Origin: Chloroflexota bacterium
GTDB taxonomy: Bacteria; Chloroflexota; Dehalococcoidia; UBA2985
Length of the DNA: 59,305 bases
Direction: 5' to 3'
Assembly: GCA_016210515.1 (NCBI GenBank)
Contig: JACQTZ010000021.1
Span: 1 to 59,305 of the forward strand
Both the position numbers and the translations under genes were made by a program. The notes under the pieces were generated by a model, which saw nothing but the letters and a program-made list of their open reading frames with translations, was not told the DNA's origin and ran no database searches. Positions 9,272 through 16,848 of this stretch are shown here, one piece after another (the stretch's first letter is position 1; each line of letters starts with the position of its first letter).

Positions 9272-10245
9272 GTAGGCCCATGTCTACAGCCTTCCAGCGC
9301 GGCACCGGAGAAGCAGGAGGCGTATCTCACCGAATGGCCCGCCACGGCTTTTGGGGAGACGCCTTCCGTCTTCTCATCAGAAACCGCATGGCTCTGATAG
9401 GGGGGATTTTCATCATACTGATGGCTCTGACAGCCATCTTTGCTCCGTGGATTGCCCCCAAGGATTACGCCGAAGGCAACCTGGTTGACAACTATGCCAA
9501 GCCGGGGTCGAGATTCCTCCTGGGCGCGGACTTCATGGGCAGAGACCTGCTCAGCCGGATTATCTATGGCGCCAGGGTCTCCCTCACGGTGGGAGTGGTG
9601 GGGGCCACCATGGCCACCATCATCGGTATGGCCTACGGCTCCATATCGGGCTACTACGGTGGCCGCGTAGACAACTGGATGATGCGTTTCGTTGACCTGA
9701 TGTATGGCATGCCAACCCTGCTGCTCATCATCCTCCTGATGGTCTTCTTCCGGGGCAGCGCCACGGGACCCGAGACCAACGCCTTCTTCAGTTTCATGAA
9801 GTCCGTCGATGACTCCATCGGAGGGATGTTCTTCATATTCGTAGGCATAGCCCTGACCTCCTGGCTGACCATGGCCCGGCTGGTGCGAGGGCAGATCCTC
9901 TCCCTGAAAGAGCGGGAGTTTGTAGATGCTGCCAGGGCCGTGGGAGCTGGGCACATGCGCATCATGACAGTCCACCTGCTGCCCAACTTCCTGGGGCCGG
10001 TCATCGTCGCAGAGACCCTCAACATTCCCACGTACATCCTCTTCGAGGCCTTCCTCAGCTTCATTGGCCTGGGGGTCAACCCTCCCATGCCTAGCTGGGG
10101 CAGCATGATCAACGAGGGCATTCGTGGCGTGCGCTCCTATCCCCATCTTGTCCTCTTCCCATCCATAGCCCTGTCTCTCACTCTGCTGGCCTTCAACTTT
10201 CTGGGTGACGGCTTGCGGGATGCCCTGGACCCCCGTATGCGCTAG
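9268..10245 (+). CDS. peptide-type ABC transporter permease, OppC/DppC-like
   Basis: Second membrane subunit (325 aa) with the OppC N-terminal segment, the ADFMGRDLLSRIIYGAR motif and the EAA loop EFVDAARAVGAGHMRIM. It starts at GTG 9268 (GTGA overlap with the previous stop) or at ATG 9280. There is an insertion of polar residues around RGSATGPETNAFFSF in the middle of the protein. No OppD or OppF ATPase gene follows, so the ATPases must be encoded elsewhere. Confidence 0.92.
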   Translation: MSRPMSTAFQRGTGEAGGVSHRMARHGFWGDAFRLLIRNRMALIGGIFIILMALTAIFAPWIAPKDYAEGNLVDNYAKPGSRFLLGADFMGRDLLSRIIYGARVSLTVGVVGATMATIIGMAYGSISGYYGGRVDNWMMRFVDLMYGMPTLLLIILLMVFFRGSATGPETNAFFSFMKSVDDSIGGMFFIFVGIALTSWLTMARLVRGQILSLKEREFVDAARAVGAGHMRIMTVHLLPNFLGPVIVAETLNIPTYILFEAFLSFIGLGVNPPMPSWGSMINEGIRGVRSYPHLVLFPSIALSLTLLAFNFLGDGLRDALDPRMR

Positions 10246-10464
10246 CCGTAGCTCATGTCGGACAATATGGTAAGCTTATTCCAAAACTCAAACTTCGTTC
10301 AAACCTCATTCTCATTACAATCACACCTGGTGGCAAGCAAAATAGATTTGGCTGTACTGTGTTTCAGACAAGGAAGGCAAGGGAAAACCTCTCTAGGTGC
10401 GGCCCTGGGCCCCTTCCTCCTATCCGATGAGACCAATGCGGCCAAATAAATACAGGAGGGCAAT

Positions 10465-10923
10465 ATGGGGCGCATACGTTCGTTAACGGTACTGGGAGTC
10501 TTGGCGGGCATGCTCCTTTTTGGAGCAGTGGCAGTCCAGGCCGGTTGGTATTGGAATGCTCGGGTTGATGTGGAGGGCACAACCGTGAGGACTATCTGGA
10601 GTGTGGTCGGCGATAACGATGGGAGCAGCAGCTACACGGCTGCCATTGGCATACTTCTGCCGGAAGGGGCACAGGCGACACTGCTATCTAAAGCCGACCA
10701 GGAGACGGTCACCATTGGTACAGACCCCAGCCTGGAGTGCGCCTCGGAGGAGGTCGAGGGCGTTGTCACCTACAACGTGACCCCGCTGGCTGGGGCGGTA
10801 GGGAGAATGGTGAGGGTTACTGTGAAGGCCGATGGAGTATCCGTCGGACAGGGAATTGGCGAGCTGGGCGAGGATATCAGGGTGGATGTAAGCATTCCAG
10901 TGGGGAGTGCCTCCTGCCAGTAG
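10465..10923 (+). CDS. secreted protein of unknown function
   Basis: I do not recognise a family. The 152-aa product has a clear Sec signal peptide: MGRIRS, a hydrophobic core, and an AVQA cleavage site before GWYWN. The rest reads as a small beta-rich domain with alternating hydrophobic residues and a late CASEE...SASCQ cysteine pair that could form a disulfide. ATG at 10465 has AGGAGG six bases upstream. The stop lies 28 bases before the histidine kinase start, so the two may be co-expressed, and this protein might be an extracytoplasmic partner of that sensor (inference only). Confidence 0.75.
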   Translation: MGRIRSLTVLGVLAGMLLFGAVAVQAGWYWNARVDVEGTTVRTIWSVVGDNDGSSSYTAAIGILLPEGAQATLLSKADQETVTIGTDPSLECASEEVEGVVTYNVTPLAGAVGRMVRVTVKADGVSVGQGIGELGEDIRVDVSIPVGSASCQ

Positions 10924-10951
10924 GCCAATGTCCCATGGAGGGGAAGCGCGT

Positions 10952-12394
10952 GTGAGTCAGAACCTCCAGAAGCCACTACAAGCTTACGTCGTGGCAACGG
11001 TTGTCACTGGCGGGGCTCTGGTGAGCTATCTGGCATCTGGAGGGGGGTGGGGCCTTTCCACTCTCGGAGAGGCCGCCCCCTTCCTTGTGCTGGTGGTAGT
11101 GGCGGGCTGTTTCCCGCTGCCCGTAGCTCCCAAGGTCAAGACCGATGTCACCACCGCAGTGCTCTTTGGCGCCGCCCTCACTCTGGAACCGGTGGTAGCT
11201 GCCCTGACGGGAGCTGTGGGCATCGTAATCTACACCGTCATCAGGCTGCACCTGCCGTGGTACAAATACCCGTTCAATGCCAGCGCGACGGCCATTTACG
11301 TGGGCCTGGCATCCCTGGTGTTCCACAGCCTGGCTCCAGACCATTCGTTGCTGAGCATGGCGGTGGCGCCCGCTGCTGCAATAATGTACCTGGCCAATAC
11401 CGCTCTGGTCACAGGCGCGGCCAGCCTTCAGTTGGGAGCTAACCCCTTCCGCTTCTGGTGGATGGGGACCAGAGAGAACGGGCCTGCGGAGGTGGGCCTG
11501 CTGTCCTTCGGATTTCTGGGTGCCTTGGCATACCAGCAAAGTCCCTGGACCGTGCTGGCCCTATTTACGCCGGTAGCCATAATCTATTTCGCGTTCTCCA
11601 GACTTGCCCAGGCCAATGCCGAGCTTGAAGAGGCCATGAAAAAACTGGAGGCACTCCAGGGTCGCATAGCCACCGATGCCAAGCTGGCCTCTGTCGGTGC
11701 TCTGTATCTGGACCTGGCCCACCAGATCAAGAACCCCCTGACCATTGCCATGGGTAGGCTGGAGAGTCTCAGGAGCCGTCTTGAAGATGGGAGTACAGCC
11801 CGCCGTCACCTGGACATTGCCATGGAGGCAACCGTGCGTATCCAGTCTCTGACGGAAAACTTCATCTCTGTGGGACAGAAGCGGTGGGTGCCGATAGACG
11901 TACCCACTCTGGTAAACGAGGCCCTCGGGATGGCTGGCCTCCTGAATCACACGAGGGTTGAGACGCGCCTGGAGTACAGCGAGGGTCTTCCCCAGGTCTC
12001 TGGTAACCCGGTGCTCCTGCGGGAGTCCTTGACCAACGTCTTCTCCAACGCCCTGGAAGCGGTGGAGGAGGACGGGCTTATCGCCGTTGCTGCCTTCCAG
12101 GACGAAGGGAGCGTAGTTGTGCGTATCTCCGACAACGGGGTGGGGATACCCCGGGAGATGAAAGCTCACCTGTTTGAACCCTTCCGCTCATCCAAGCCCC
12201 AGGGAGCGGGAGTAGGACTCTTTGCCGCCAAGCATATCCTGGAGATGCACGAGGGCAGTGTGGGGATAGAGAGTGAAGAGGGGAAGGGAACCACCGTTAC
12301 AGTGAGACTCCCGGCTGTCCTTGCTAGGAATGGGGCTGAGGGGCAGGGCTTTGCGGATAGTAGCGATATCCTACCACGGGGATTGTCACAATGA
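10952..12394 (+). CDS. membrane sensor histidine kinase
   Basis: 480-aa sensor kinase. Residues 1-215 form about seven hydrophobic segments without a large periplasmic domain, so the stimulus is probably sensed in the membrane. A short coiled coil follows (219-240), then the HisKA motif DLAHQIKNPL with His257, the N box ESLTNVFSNALEAV, G1 DNGVGIP and a G2 loop GAGVGLFAAKHI. GTG at 10952 is preferred because GGAGGGG lies ten bases upstream; an ATG at 10928 is an alternative. Its last 71 bases overlap the end of a convergent response-regulator gene, a likely partner. Confidence 0.9.
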   Translation: MSQNLQKPLQAYVVATVVTGGALVSYLASGGGWGLSTLGEAAPFLVLVVVAGCFPLPVAPKVKTDVTTAVLFGAALTLEPVVAALTGAVGIVIYTVIRLHLPWYKYPFNASATAIYVGLASLVFHSLAPDHSLLSMAVAPAAAIMYLANTALVTGAASLQLGANPFRFWWMGTRENGPAEVGLLSFGFLGALAYQQSPWTVLALFTPVAIIYFAFSRLAQANAELEEAMKKLEALQGRIATDAKLASVGALYLDLAHQIKNPLTIAMGRLESLRSRLEDGSTARRHLDIAMEATVRIQSLTENFISVGQKRWVPIDVPTLVNEALGMAGLLNHTRVETRLEYSEGLPQVSGNPVLLRESLTNVFSNALEAVEEDGLIAVAAFQDEGSVVVRISDNGVGIPREMKAHLFEPFRSSKPQGAGVGLFAAKHILEMHEGSVGIESEEGKGTTVTVRLPAVLARNGAEGQGFADSSDILPRGLSQ

Positions 12395-13061
12395 GACGGG
12401 GGGCGCTGGGGTCCTCCTCCAGCTTCATCCTCAGAGAGTGGATATACCATTTCAGGCTGTCCAGGGAGCCTATTCCTTCACCCCAGACATGGTCCAGGAG
12501 CTCCTGGTGCTCTATCACCCGATCTCGGTTCAGACAGAGATAGCTTAGTAGTCGGAACTCCGTCGGCCTCAAATAGAGGGAGTTTTCCCTCACCCGCACC
12601 TCTCGTGTGAGGAAATTCAGGGAGAGAGAGGCATCGGAGTAGCCGGATGGAGCCTCATCGTTGGAGGATACCGCACGACGAAGGAGGGCACGCACCCGTG
12701 CCAGGAAGGCCCTGCGAGACACAGGCTTGACCAGGTACTCGTCGGCACCCAGGTTCAGGCCGCGAATGACGTATTCATCGTTGCCAAGCCCAGTCAAAAC
12801 CAGAATATAGGAGTCAGAAATCTCTCGGATGCGAGCGATCAAATGGAAACCGTCGATCCCCGGCATGAGCAAGTCCACCACACTCAAGGCGGGCTGGTGC
12901 TGAAAGAACAGCTTCAGGGCTTCGCTCCCGTCCATGGCACAGCAGACCTGGTAGCCCTCCTCTTCCAGCCACTCTCGCAAGAGCAGTGCCAGGTTGGGTT
13001 CATCATCCACAACCAGTATCTTGGGGGAGGTCACCATAATGCCGTCCGACGAACCTAGCAT
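12324..13061 (-). CDS. OmpR/PhoB-type response regulator
   Basis: 245-aa DNA-binding regulator. The receiver domain has the acidic pair in VVDDE (Asp19, Asp20), phospho-acceptor Asp63 in VVDLLMPGID, Thr in VLTGLG and Lys in YLVKPV. The C-terminal winged helix carries LRPTEFRLLSYLCLNRDRVI and ends with the typical IPVVGYRYYP. The start ATG at 13061 follows AAGGTGAG. The gene is convergent with, and overlaps by 71 bases, the histidine kinase gene; at its 5' end it overlaps the divergent next regulator. Confidence 0.92.
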   Translation of the reverse strand: MLGSSDGIMVTSPKILVVDDEPNLALLLREWLEEEGYQVCCAMDGSEALKLFFQHQPALSVVDLLMPGIDGFHLIARIREISDSYILVLTGLGNDEYVIRGLNLGADEYLVKPVSRRAFLARVRALLRRAVSSNDEAPSGYSDASLSLNFLTREVRVRENSLYLRPTEFRLLSYLCLNRDRVIEHQELLDHVWGEGIGSLDSLKWYIHSLRMKLEEDPSAPRLIVTIPVVGYRYYPQSPAPQPHS

Positions 13062-13782
13062 GAATTCTAACTCACCTTACACTGTTTTCCAACCAATGGC
13101 AACCCGCAAGCCACAGCCCGTGAAAGCGCAGCTCCTCATTGTAGATGACGAAGCTGGTATTCGAGACATGTTTCAGGAGACCCTGGAGGAGTGCGGATAC
13201 GCCTGCCTCACGGCTCCCAGCGGTGAGGCAGCCCTGGAAGTCTTGGCCAACAACCCGGTCGACCTGCTGCTCCTGGACATCCTTATGCCAAAGATGAGCG
13301 GGTTGGCCTGCTTCGAGCACGTCAAAGAGAGGTATCCAGACGTGGCTGTTATTTTTGTCACCGCGATGGACGATGTTCCCTTGGCAGTGCGTAATATGCG
13401 AGAGGGAGCCTTTGACTACCTGGTCAAACCCATGACTGCAAAGCTCCTGGAGCAAGCGGTTGAAGAGGCTCTGGCCAGGCGCAGCTTCCATCTGGCGGAG
13501 AAGAAACAGCGGGAGATTCTGGAAAAGGAGCTGATCCAGCAGCTGGACCAGCGTGGACGGGAGCTAGCATCTCTGAACGTGCTGTTTCAGCAACACCTGA
13601 AACAGCACTTCGCCGTAGTTGAAGCGTACCGGGACATTCGGAACAGGCTTACCGAACTGATGCAGCATGTCGATACTCAGTACCAGATCCCCATACCGCC
13701 GCTGCCTCCCGAGCTGATGGACTCCTTAGACGCCGAGGGTGGTGATCATGGGGTGAACAGCAATGACCTGCCAATCCCATAG
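13039..13782 (+). CDS. response regulator with C-terminal coiled coil, no DNA-binding domain
   Basis: 247-aa protein. The receiver has IVDDEAG (acidic pair), phospho-acceptor Asp80 in LLLLDILMPKMSG, Thr108 in FVTAMDD and Lys130 in YLVKPM. After it comes a long heptad-like helix (about 140-215: EKKQREILEKELIQQL and following) and a proline-rich end, but no HTH or enzymatic output, so it may act through protein contacts. ATG at 13039 has GGGGGAGG eight bases upstream, and that site lies inside the opposite-strand regulator gene, giving a 23-base divergent overlap. Later in-frame ATGs (13060, 13096) lack such a site. Confidence 0.85.
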   Translation: MPSDEPSMNSNSPYTVFQPMATRKPQPVKAQLLIVDDEAGIRDMFQETLEECGYACLTAPSGEAALEVLANNPVDLLLLDILMPKMSGLACFEHVKERYPDVAVIFVTAMDDVPLAVRNMREGAFDYLVKPMTAKLLEQAVEEALARRSFHLAEKKQREILEKELIQQLDQRGRELASLNVLFQQHLKQHFAVVEAYRDIRNRLTELMQHVDTQYQIPIPPLPPELMDSLDAEGGDHGVNSNDLPIP

Positions 13783-13889
13783 GTGCGTGGCACCTGGGTC
13801 CCAGCAGGCCGTCTGAGCCTGAAGCCTTCGCCACGCCGACTCTCTGATACGCCCTGGTGTCGAGTGCTGAGTGTCACGGCAAAGGCTTT

Positions 13890-13930
13890 AGATTCTTCGT
13901 CCCGATTTCATCGGGACTCAGGATGACATC
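13890..13930. repeat. short intergenic repeat with hairpin
   Basis: GATTCTTCGTCCCGATTTCATCGGGACTCAGGATGACA. It contains the hairpin GTCCCGATTTCATCGGGAC and the ATTCTTCG...GGATGACA frame seen in other intergenic copies (8140, 15966, 37909). It lies upstream of the tRNA gene. Confidence 0.65.
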
Positions 13931-13992
13931 CAGGCGTATCATCACCTTGACGCACATGGTTCAAGGGGATAATCACCTAAAATAATGGATGG

Positions 13993-13998
13993 TATAAT
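13993..13998 (+). promoter_or_regulatory. -10 box of the tRNA-Thr gene
   Basis: A perfect TATAAT ends nine bases before the tRNA 5' end. No good -35 hexamer is visible at 17 bases; a TTGACG at 13947 is too far away. Confidence 0.55.
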
Positions 13999-14007
13999 GT
14001 CGCGCGG

Positions 14008-14082
14008 GCCAGCGTAGCTCAGGGGTAGAGCAGCTGTTTCGTAAACAGCAGGTCAAGGGTTCGAATCCCCTCGCTGGCTCCA
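14008..14082 (+). tRNA. tRNA-Thr (anticodon CGT), CCA encoded
   Basis: Complete cloverleaf: acceptor GCCAGCG/CGCTGGC, D arm with GCTCAGGGGTAGAGC, anticodon stem GCTGT/ACAGC with loop TTCGTAA (anticodon CGT, reads ACG), T arm with GGTTCGAATCC, discriminator T and genomic CCA. A perfect 8-bp hairpin follows at once. Confidence 0.96.
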
Positions 14083-14107
14083 CCTTCCCTCTCGTCCCCA
14101 GGGAAGG
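14083..14107. terminator. hairpin between tRNA-Thr and the convergent cupin gene
   Basis: CCTTCCCT and AGGGAAGG form an 8-bp stem with a 9-base loop, exactly filling the gap between the tRNA end and the cupin stop codon. It lacks a U-tract on either side, so termination is plausible but not proven. Confidence 0.45.
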
Positions 14108-14452
14108 CTAGGGCGAAAGAGGAGCGCTTATCACCAGGTACAGGGCGTCCTGGTTGGTCTCGTTGCGCATGCCGTGCGGTTCGCGAACCCCAGTCCACAC
14201 AGCCTGGCCCGCAGTCACTTTGATGCTCCCGTTGGGCATGGTGACGACAACCTCCCCCTGGAGGATGTAGTGGCAGTGCTCGGAGCTATCGTGGGTGTGT
14301 ATTTCCGCCCACCCGCCGGGTGAGATTCGTCCCAGGGCCACGCTCATCTTCTCGGCACCCATCGCCCTGCCGACTATCTGCCGGTTGAATATGTCGTAGT
14401 GCCTGGGTGGAGAGTACTCTTCCGACTCTTCGGGCTTTATGACCTTAACCAC
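14108..14452 (-). CDS. small cupin-domain protein
   Basis: 114-aa single-domain cupin. The metal-binding motif is readable as HTHDSSEHCHYILQGEV (two His, Glu and a further His), with the second motif around GVREPHGMRNE. Such proteins bind a metal or small ligand as isomerases, dioxygenases or sensors; the role here is unknown. The start is GTG at 14452 with AAGGAGGT upstream. It is convergent with the tRNA gene. Confidence 0.85.
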   Translation of the reverse strand: MVKVIKPEESEEYSPPRHYDIFNRQIVGRAMGAEKMSVALGRISPGGWAEIHTHDSSEHCHYILQGEVVVTMPNGSIKVTAGQAVWTGVREPHGMRNETNQDALYLVISAPLSP

Positions 14453-14587
14453 GGTAGACCTCCTTCACTCCAAGCATCACTTTGGTTTTGTGCGCCATTG
14501 TTGAGACACCGCCCTGGAAACGCGGCCAAACCCTAGCACCATTCTGGGCGTGTGTCAAATCATGAAGTCATCCCAATATTGCCACCA

Positions 14588-14664
14588 GGGGAGTCCAGAG
14601 GTGGTAGACCCCGAAGCCTGCCCTGAGCGAAGCCGAAGGGGCGGGGGGTTGGGTGTCCCCCAGA
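14588..14664. repeat. dispersed intergenic repeat, family B copy 1
   Basis: GGGAGTCCAGAGG, then CCTGCCCTGAGCGAAGCCGAAGG and a closing GGGTGTCCCCCAG. The same order of parts is found at 25486-25640. Confidence 0.75.
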
Positions 14665-14743
14665 TTCCAAGATTTCTCCCCGGCCGACTCTGGTTGACAA
14701 GTATAGCTTCCCATTCCTACAATGCGACCATGTGGAGCCTGCC

Positions 14744-15445
14744 ATGACCGTTGTTCAACAGCTTTTCGACCTCATGGGCGTGGACGTTGATATCGAACGT
14801 TACAATCAGTCTATCGCTTCCGTCGAGGAGGCCCTGGCAGACAACCACCTGCTTCTGGAGGCTCAACGGGCCGTTGAAGAGGCCCAGGCTGTCCTGAAAA
14901 AGCAGGAAGGGGAGCGCAGGGACCTGGAGCTCACCGTGGGTTCCTTCCAGGACAAGACCAAAGAGCTGGAAAGCAAACTCTACGGGGGAACGGTGCGCAA
15001 CCCCCGGGAGTTGCAGGATATGCAGAAAGAGCTAAACATCTTTCGGGAGCAGCAGAAGCAGCAAGAGGAGAGCTTGCTCCTGGCCCTGGAGTTGGTCGAG
15101 GAGACTGCGCAAGGCCTTGGTAGTCTGGAGCGTGCTCTTCGAGAGGCCCAGGTGGCATGGCAAAAGGAGCAAGAACGGCTGACGGGGGAGAGAGCGAACC
15201 TGCAAAAAGATTCGACTCTCCTGGAGGAGAAACGTCGAGGTCTATCCTCGCTGATTAGCACCGAGCATCTGAGGCTTTACGATTCCCTTCGTTCCATCCG
15301 TCAAGGGCAGGCAGTAGCCAAGGTGGAGAGAGGAATGTGCCGTGGCTGTCGTATCTCCCTGCCCACCAGGGTAGTGCAGCAGGCCCGCTCCTCGCCAAAG
15401 CCGGTCCAATGCCCCAGCTGTAGCCGGATACTGTACGTAAACTGA
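14744..15445 (+). CDS. coiled-coil zinc-ribbon protein (C4-type, zf-RING_7 family)
   Basis: 233-aa protein of a widely conserved bacterial family without a firmly established role. A long helical coiled coil (about 20-170, rich in Glu, Gln and Lys) is followed by a C-terminal zinc ribbon: CRGCRISLP, then CPSCSRILYV. The family motif YGGTVRNPRELQDM is present in the middle. ATG at 14744 is preferred since GGAG lies seven bases upstream; ATG 14732 is an alternative. The RNase P RNA gene follows. Confidence 0.85.
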   Translation: MTVVQQLFDLMGVDVDIERYNQSIASVEEALADNHLLLEAQRAVEEAQAVLKKQEGERRDLELTVGSFQDKTKELESKLYGGTVRNPRELQDMQKELNIFREQQKQQEESLLLALELVEETAQGLGSLERALREAQVAWQKEQERLTGERANLQKDSTLLEEKRRGLSSLISTEHLRLYDSLRSIRQGQAVAKVERGMCRGCRISLPTRVVQQARSSPKPVQCPSCSRILYVN

Positions 15446-15516
15446 TTGCCTGTCAAGGTTGCCTGTACCTCTGTCTGCAAAGGTGTTTTCGGTATCGAGG
15501 ATATGGGCTGTCCCCT

Positions 15517-15545
15517 TTGACCGTTCCAGGTGTCGGTGTTAAACT
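15517..15545 (+). promoter_or_regulatory. sigma70-type promoter of rnpB
   Basis: TTGACC (15517-15522), 17 bases, TAAACT (15540-15545). The predicted transcript start falls about eight bases further on, at the base of RNase P helix P1. Confidence 0.7.
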
Positions 15546-15552
15546 ACAGGTG

Positions 15553-15914
15553 AGTTGGTAGGCAGGCCGGGTGATCGCCCCGATGTAATCGGGGAGGAAA
15601 GTCCGAGCTCCACCGGGCAGGGTGCTGGCTAACGGCCAGGCGGGGTAACCCGACGGAAAGTGCCACAGAAAAAACACCGCCCCGAGCAATCGGGGTAAGG
15701 GTGAAATGGCGAGGCAAGAGCTCACCGCTCCGATGGTGACATCGGAGGTAGGGCAAACCCCACCCGGAGCAAGGCCAAATAGGGGGACAAAGGACGCCCG
15801 GCCCGTCCCCGGGTTGGCTGCTAGAGGCTTCGAGCAATCGGAGTCCCAGATAGATGGTCACCGTCCCGACTGTGTCGGGATACAGGACTCGGCTTACAGG
15901 CCTGCCTATCAACC
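15553..15914 (+). ncRNA. rnpB: RNase P RNA (M1-type)
   Basis: Catalytic RNA that matures tRNA 5' ends. Universal segments are visible: GAGGAAAGTCCGAGCTCC near the 5' end, CCACAGAAAA, GGGTAAGGGTGAAATGGCGAG with AAGAGCTCACCG, and the 3' block AGATAGATGGTCACC then ACTCGGCTTACAGGC. The ends GTTGGTAGGCAGGCC and GGCCTGCCTATCAAC pair as helix P1. The length (about 362 bases) fits type A. Confidence 0.95.
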
Positions 15915-15965
15915 GCGACTTCCGCTTTATCACCCTTGCGAAACGAAGGGTCTGAGGCCACAAGC

Positions 15966-15995
15966 CCTAGATTCTTCACTTCGTTCAGAATGACA
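15966..15995. repeat. short repeat upstream of birA
   Basis: CTAGATTCTTCACTTCGTTCAGAATGACAT: ATTCT and AGAAT form the ends of a small hairpin. It belongs to the ATTCTTCG/AGAATGACA series. Confidence 0.6.
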
Positions 15996-16025
15996 TGTTC
16001 ATGCCGATGACGTTCTCAAGCAATA

Positions 16026-16832
16026 ATGTCTTATAGAGCAATGTTCTCTGACCACCTCAGTCAAGAGATAATCCAGGGCGGTCTATCCACCTCCCTCCTG
16101 GGCCGCCGCGTGGCTTACTTTCGGGCCACCGGCTCCACCATGGACGAGGCCAGGAAGGCGGCCCTGGGCAATGCCCCGGAAGGGACCCTGGTGGTGGCAG
16201 AAGAGCAGACCACGGGCCGAGGTCGTTTTCAGAGGACGTGGATATCTCCCCCGGGTGTGAACCTCTATCTCTCCCTGTTACTGCGTCCCGAACCGAGTCA
16301 CGCGTCCCAGTTGACCATGCTGGCCTCCCTGGCCCTGGCCCGGGCCTTACGACGAATTGCCCAGGAGAGCAGCCCGGTCACCATCAAGTGGCCTAACGAC
16401 GTCCGCATGGGGGGAAGGAAGATTGCAGGAATCCTCATAGAGAGCTTCCTGGCCGAAGAGGGCACGGGTAACTTCTCCATAGTTGGCATGGGGGTCAACG
16501 TCAACTTCGACCCGCGGGAGTACCCCGAAATCAGTGACATAGCCACCAGCCTTCAGCGCGAGCTGGGGCGTCCCGTGCCTCGTCTGGGCCTATTGAAAGG
16601 GATCATGGCCGAGATGGAGGTGCTCTACCTGGCCATCAAGCAGGGAGGCTCGGTTCGAGATGAGTGGTCGTCGTGGTTGGACACTCTGGGCCAACAGGTA
16701 CGGGTTACCTGGGGGGGACAGGTGTATGAGGGGTACGCCCAGGGAGTTGACCAGGACGGCAGCCTGCTCTTGCGACTTTCCAACGGCTCTCTTCTGGCCC
16801 TGGCCGCGGGAGAGGTGACCCTTCGCGCCTGA
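16026..16832 (+). CDS. birA: biotin-[acetyl-CoA-carboxylase] ligase, monofunctional
   Basis: Activates biotin with ATP and attaches it to the biotin carrier domain of carboxylases. In 268 aa the nucleotide/biotin loop GRGRF is at 64-68, KWPND at 121-125, catalytic-region Lys132 in GRKIAG, and the GMGVNVN motif follows; the C-terminal SH3-like domain is present. There is no N-terminal HTH, so this is the non-regulatory class. No clear Shine-Dalgarno site precedes ATG 16026 or the next ATG at 16041, because a repeat abuts the gene. Confidence 0.92.
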   Translation: MSYRAMFSDHLSQEIIQGGLSTSLLGRRVAYFRATGSTMDEARKAALGNAPEGTLVVAEEQTTGRGRFQRTWISPPGVNLYLSLLLRPEPSHASQLTMLASLALARALRRIAQESSPVTIKWPNDVRMGGRKIAGILIESFLAEEGTGNFSIVGMGVNVNFDPREYPEISDIATSLQRELGRPVPRLGLLKGIMAEMEVLYLAIKQGGSVRDEWSSWLDTLGQQVRVTWGGQVYEGYAQGVDQDGSLLLRLSNGSLLALAAGEVTLRA

Positions 16833-16848
16833 CGTGTGAGTAAGGGTG

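Noticed and set aside
10255..10449. 64-aa frame between the OppC gene and the secreted protein gene
   Set aside because: No ribosome-binding site, no recognisable domain, and the composition is non-coding-like.
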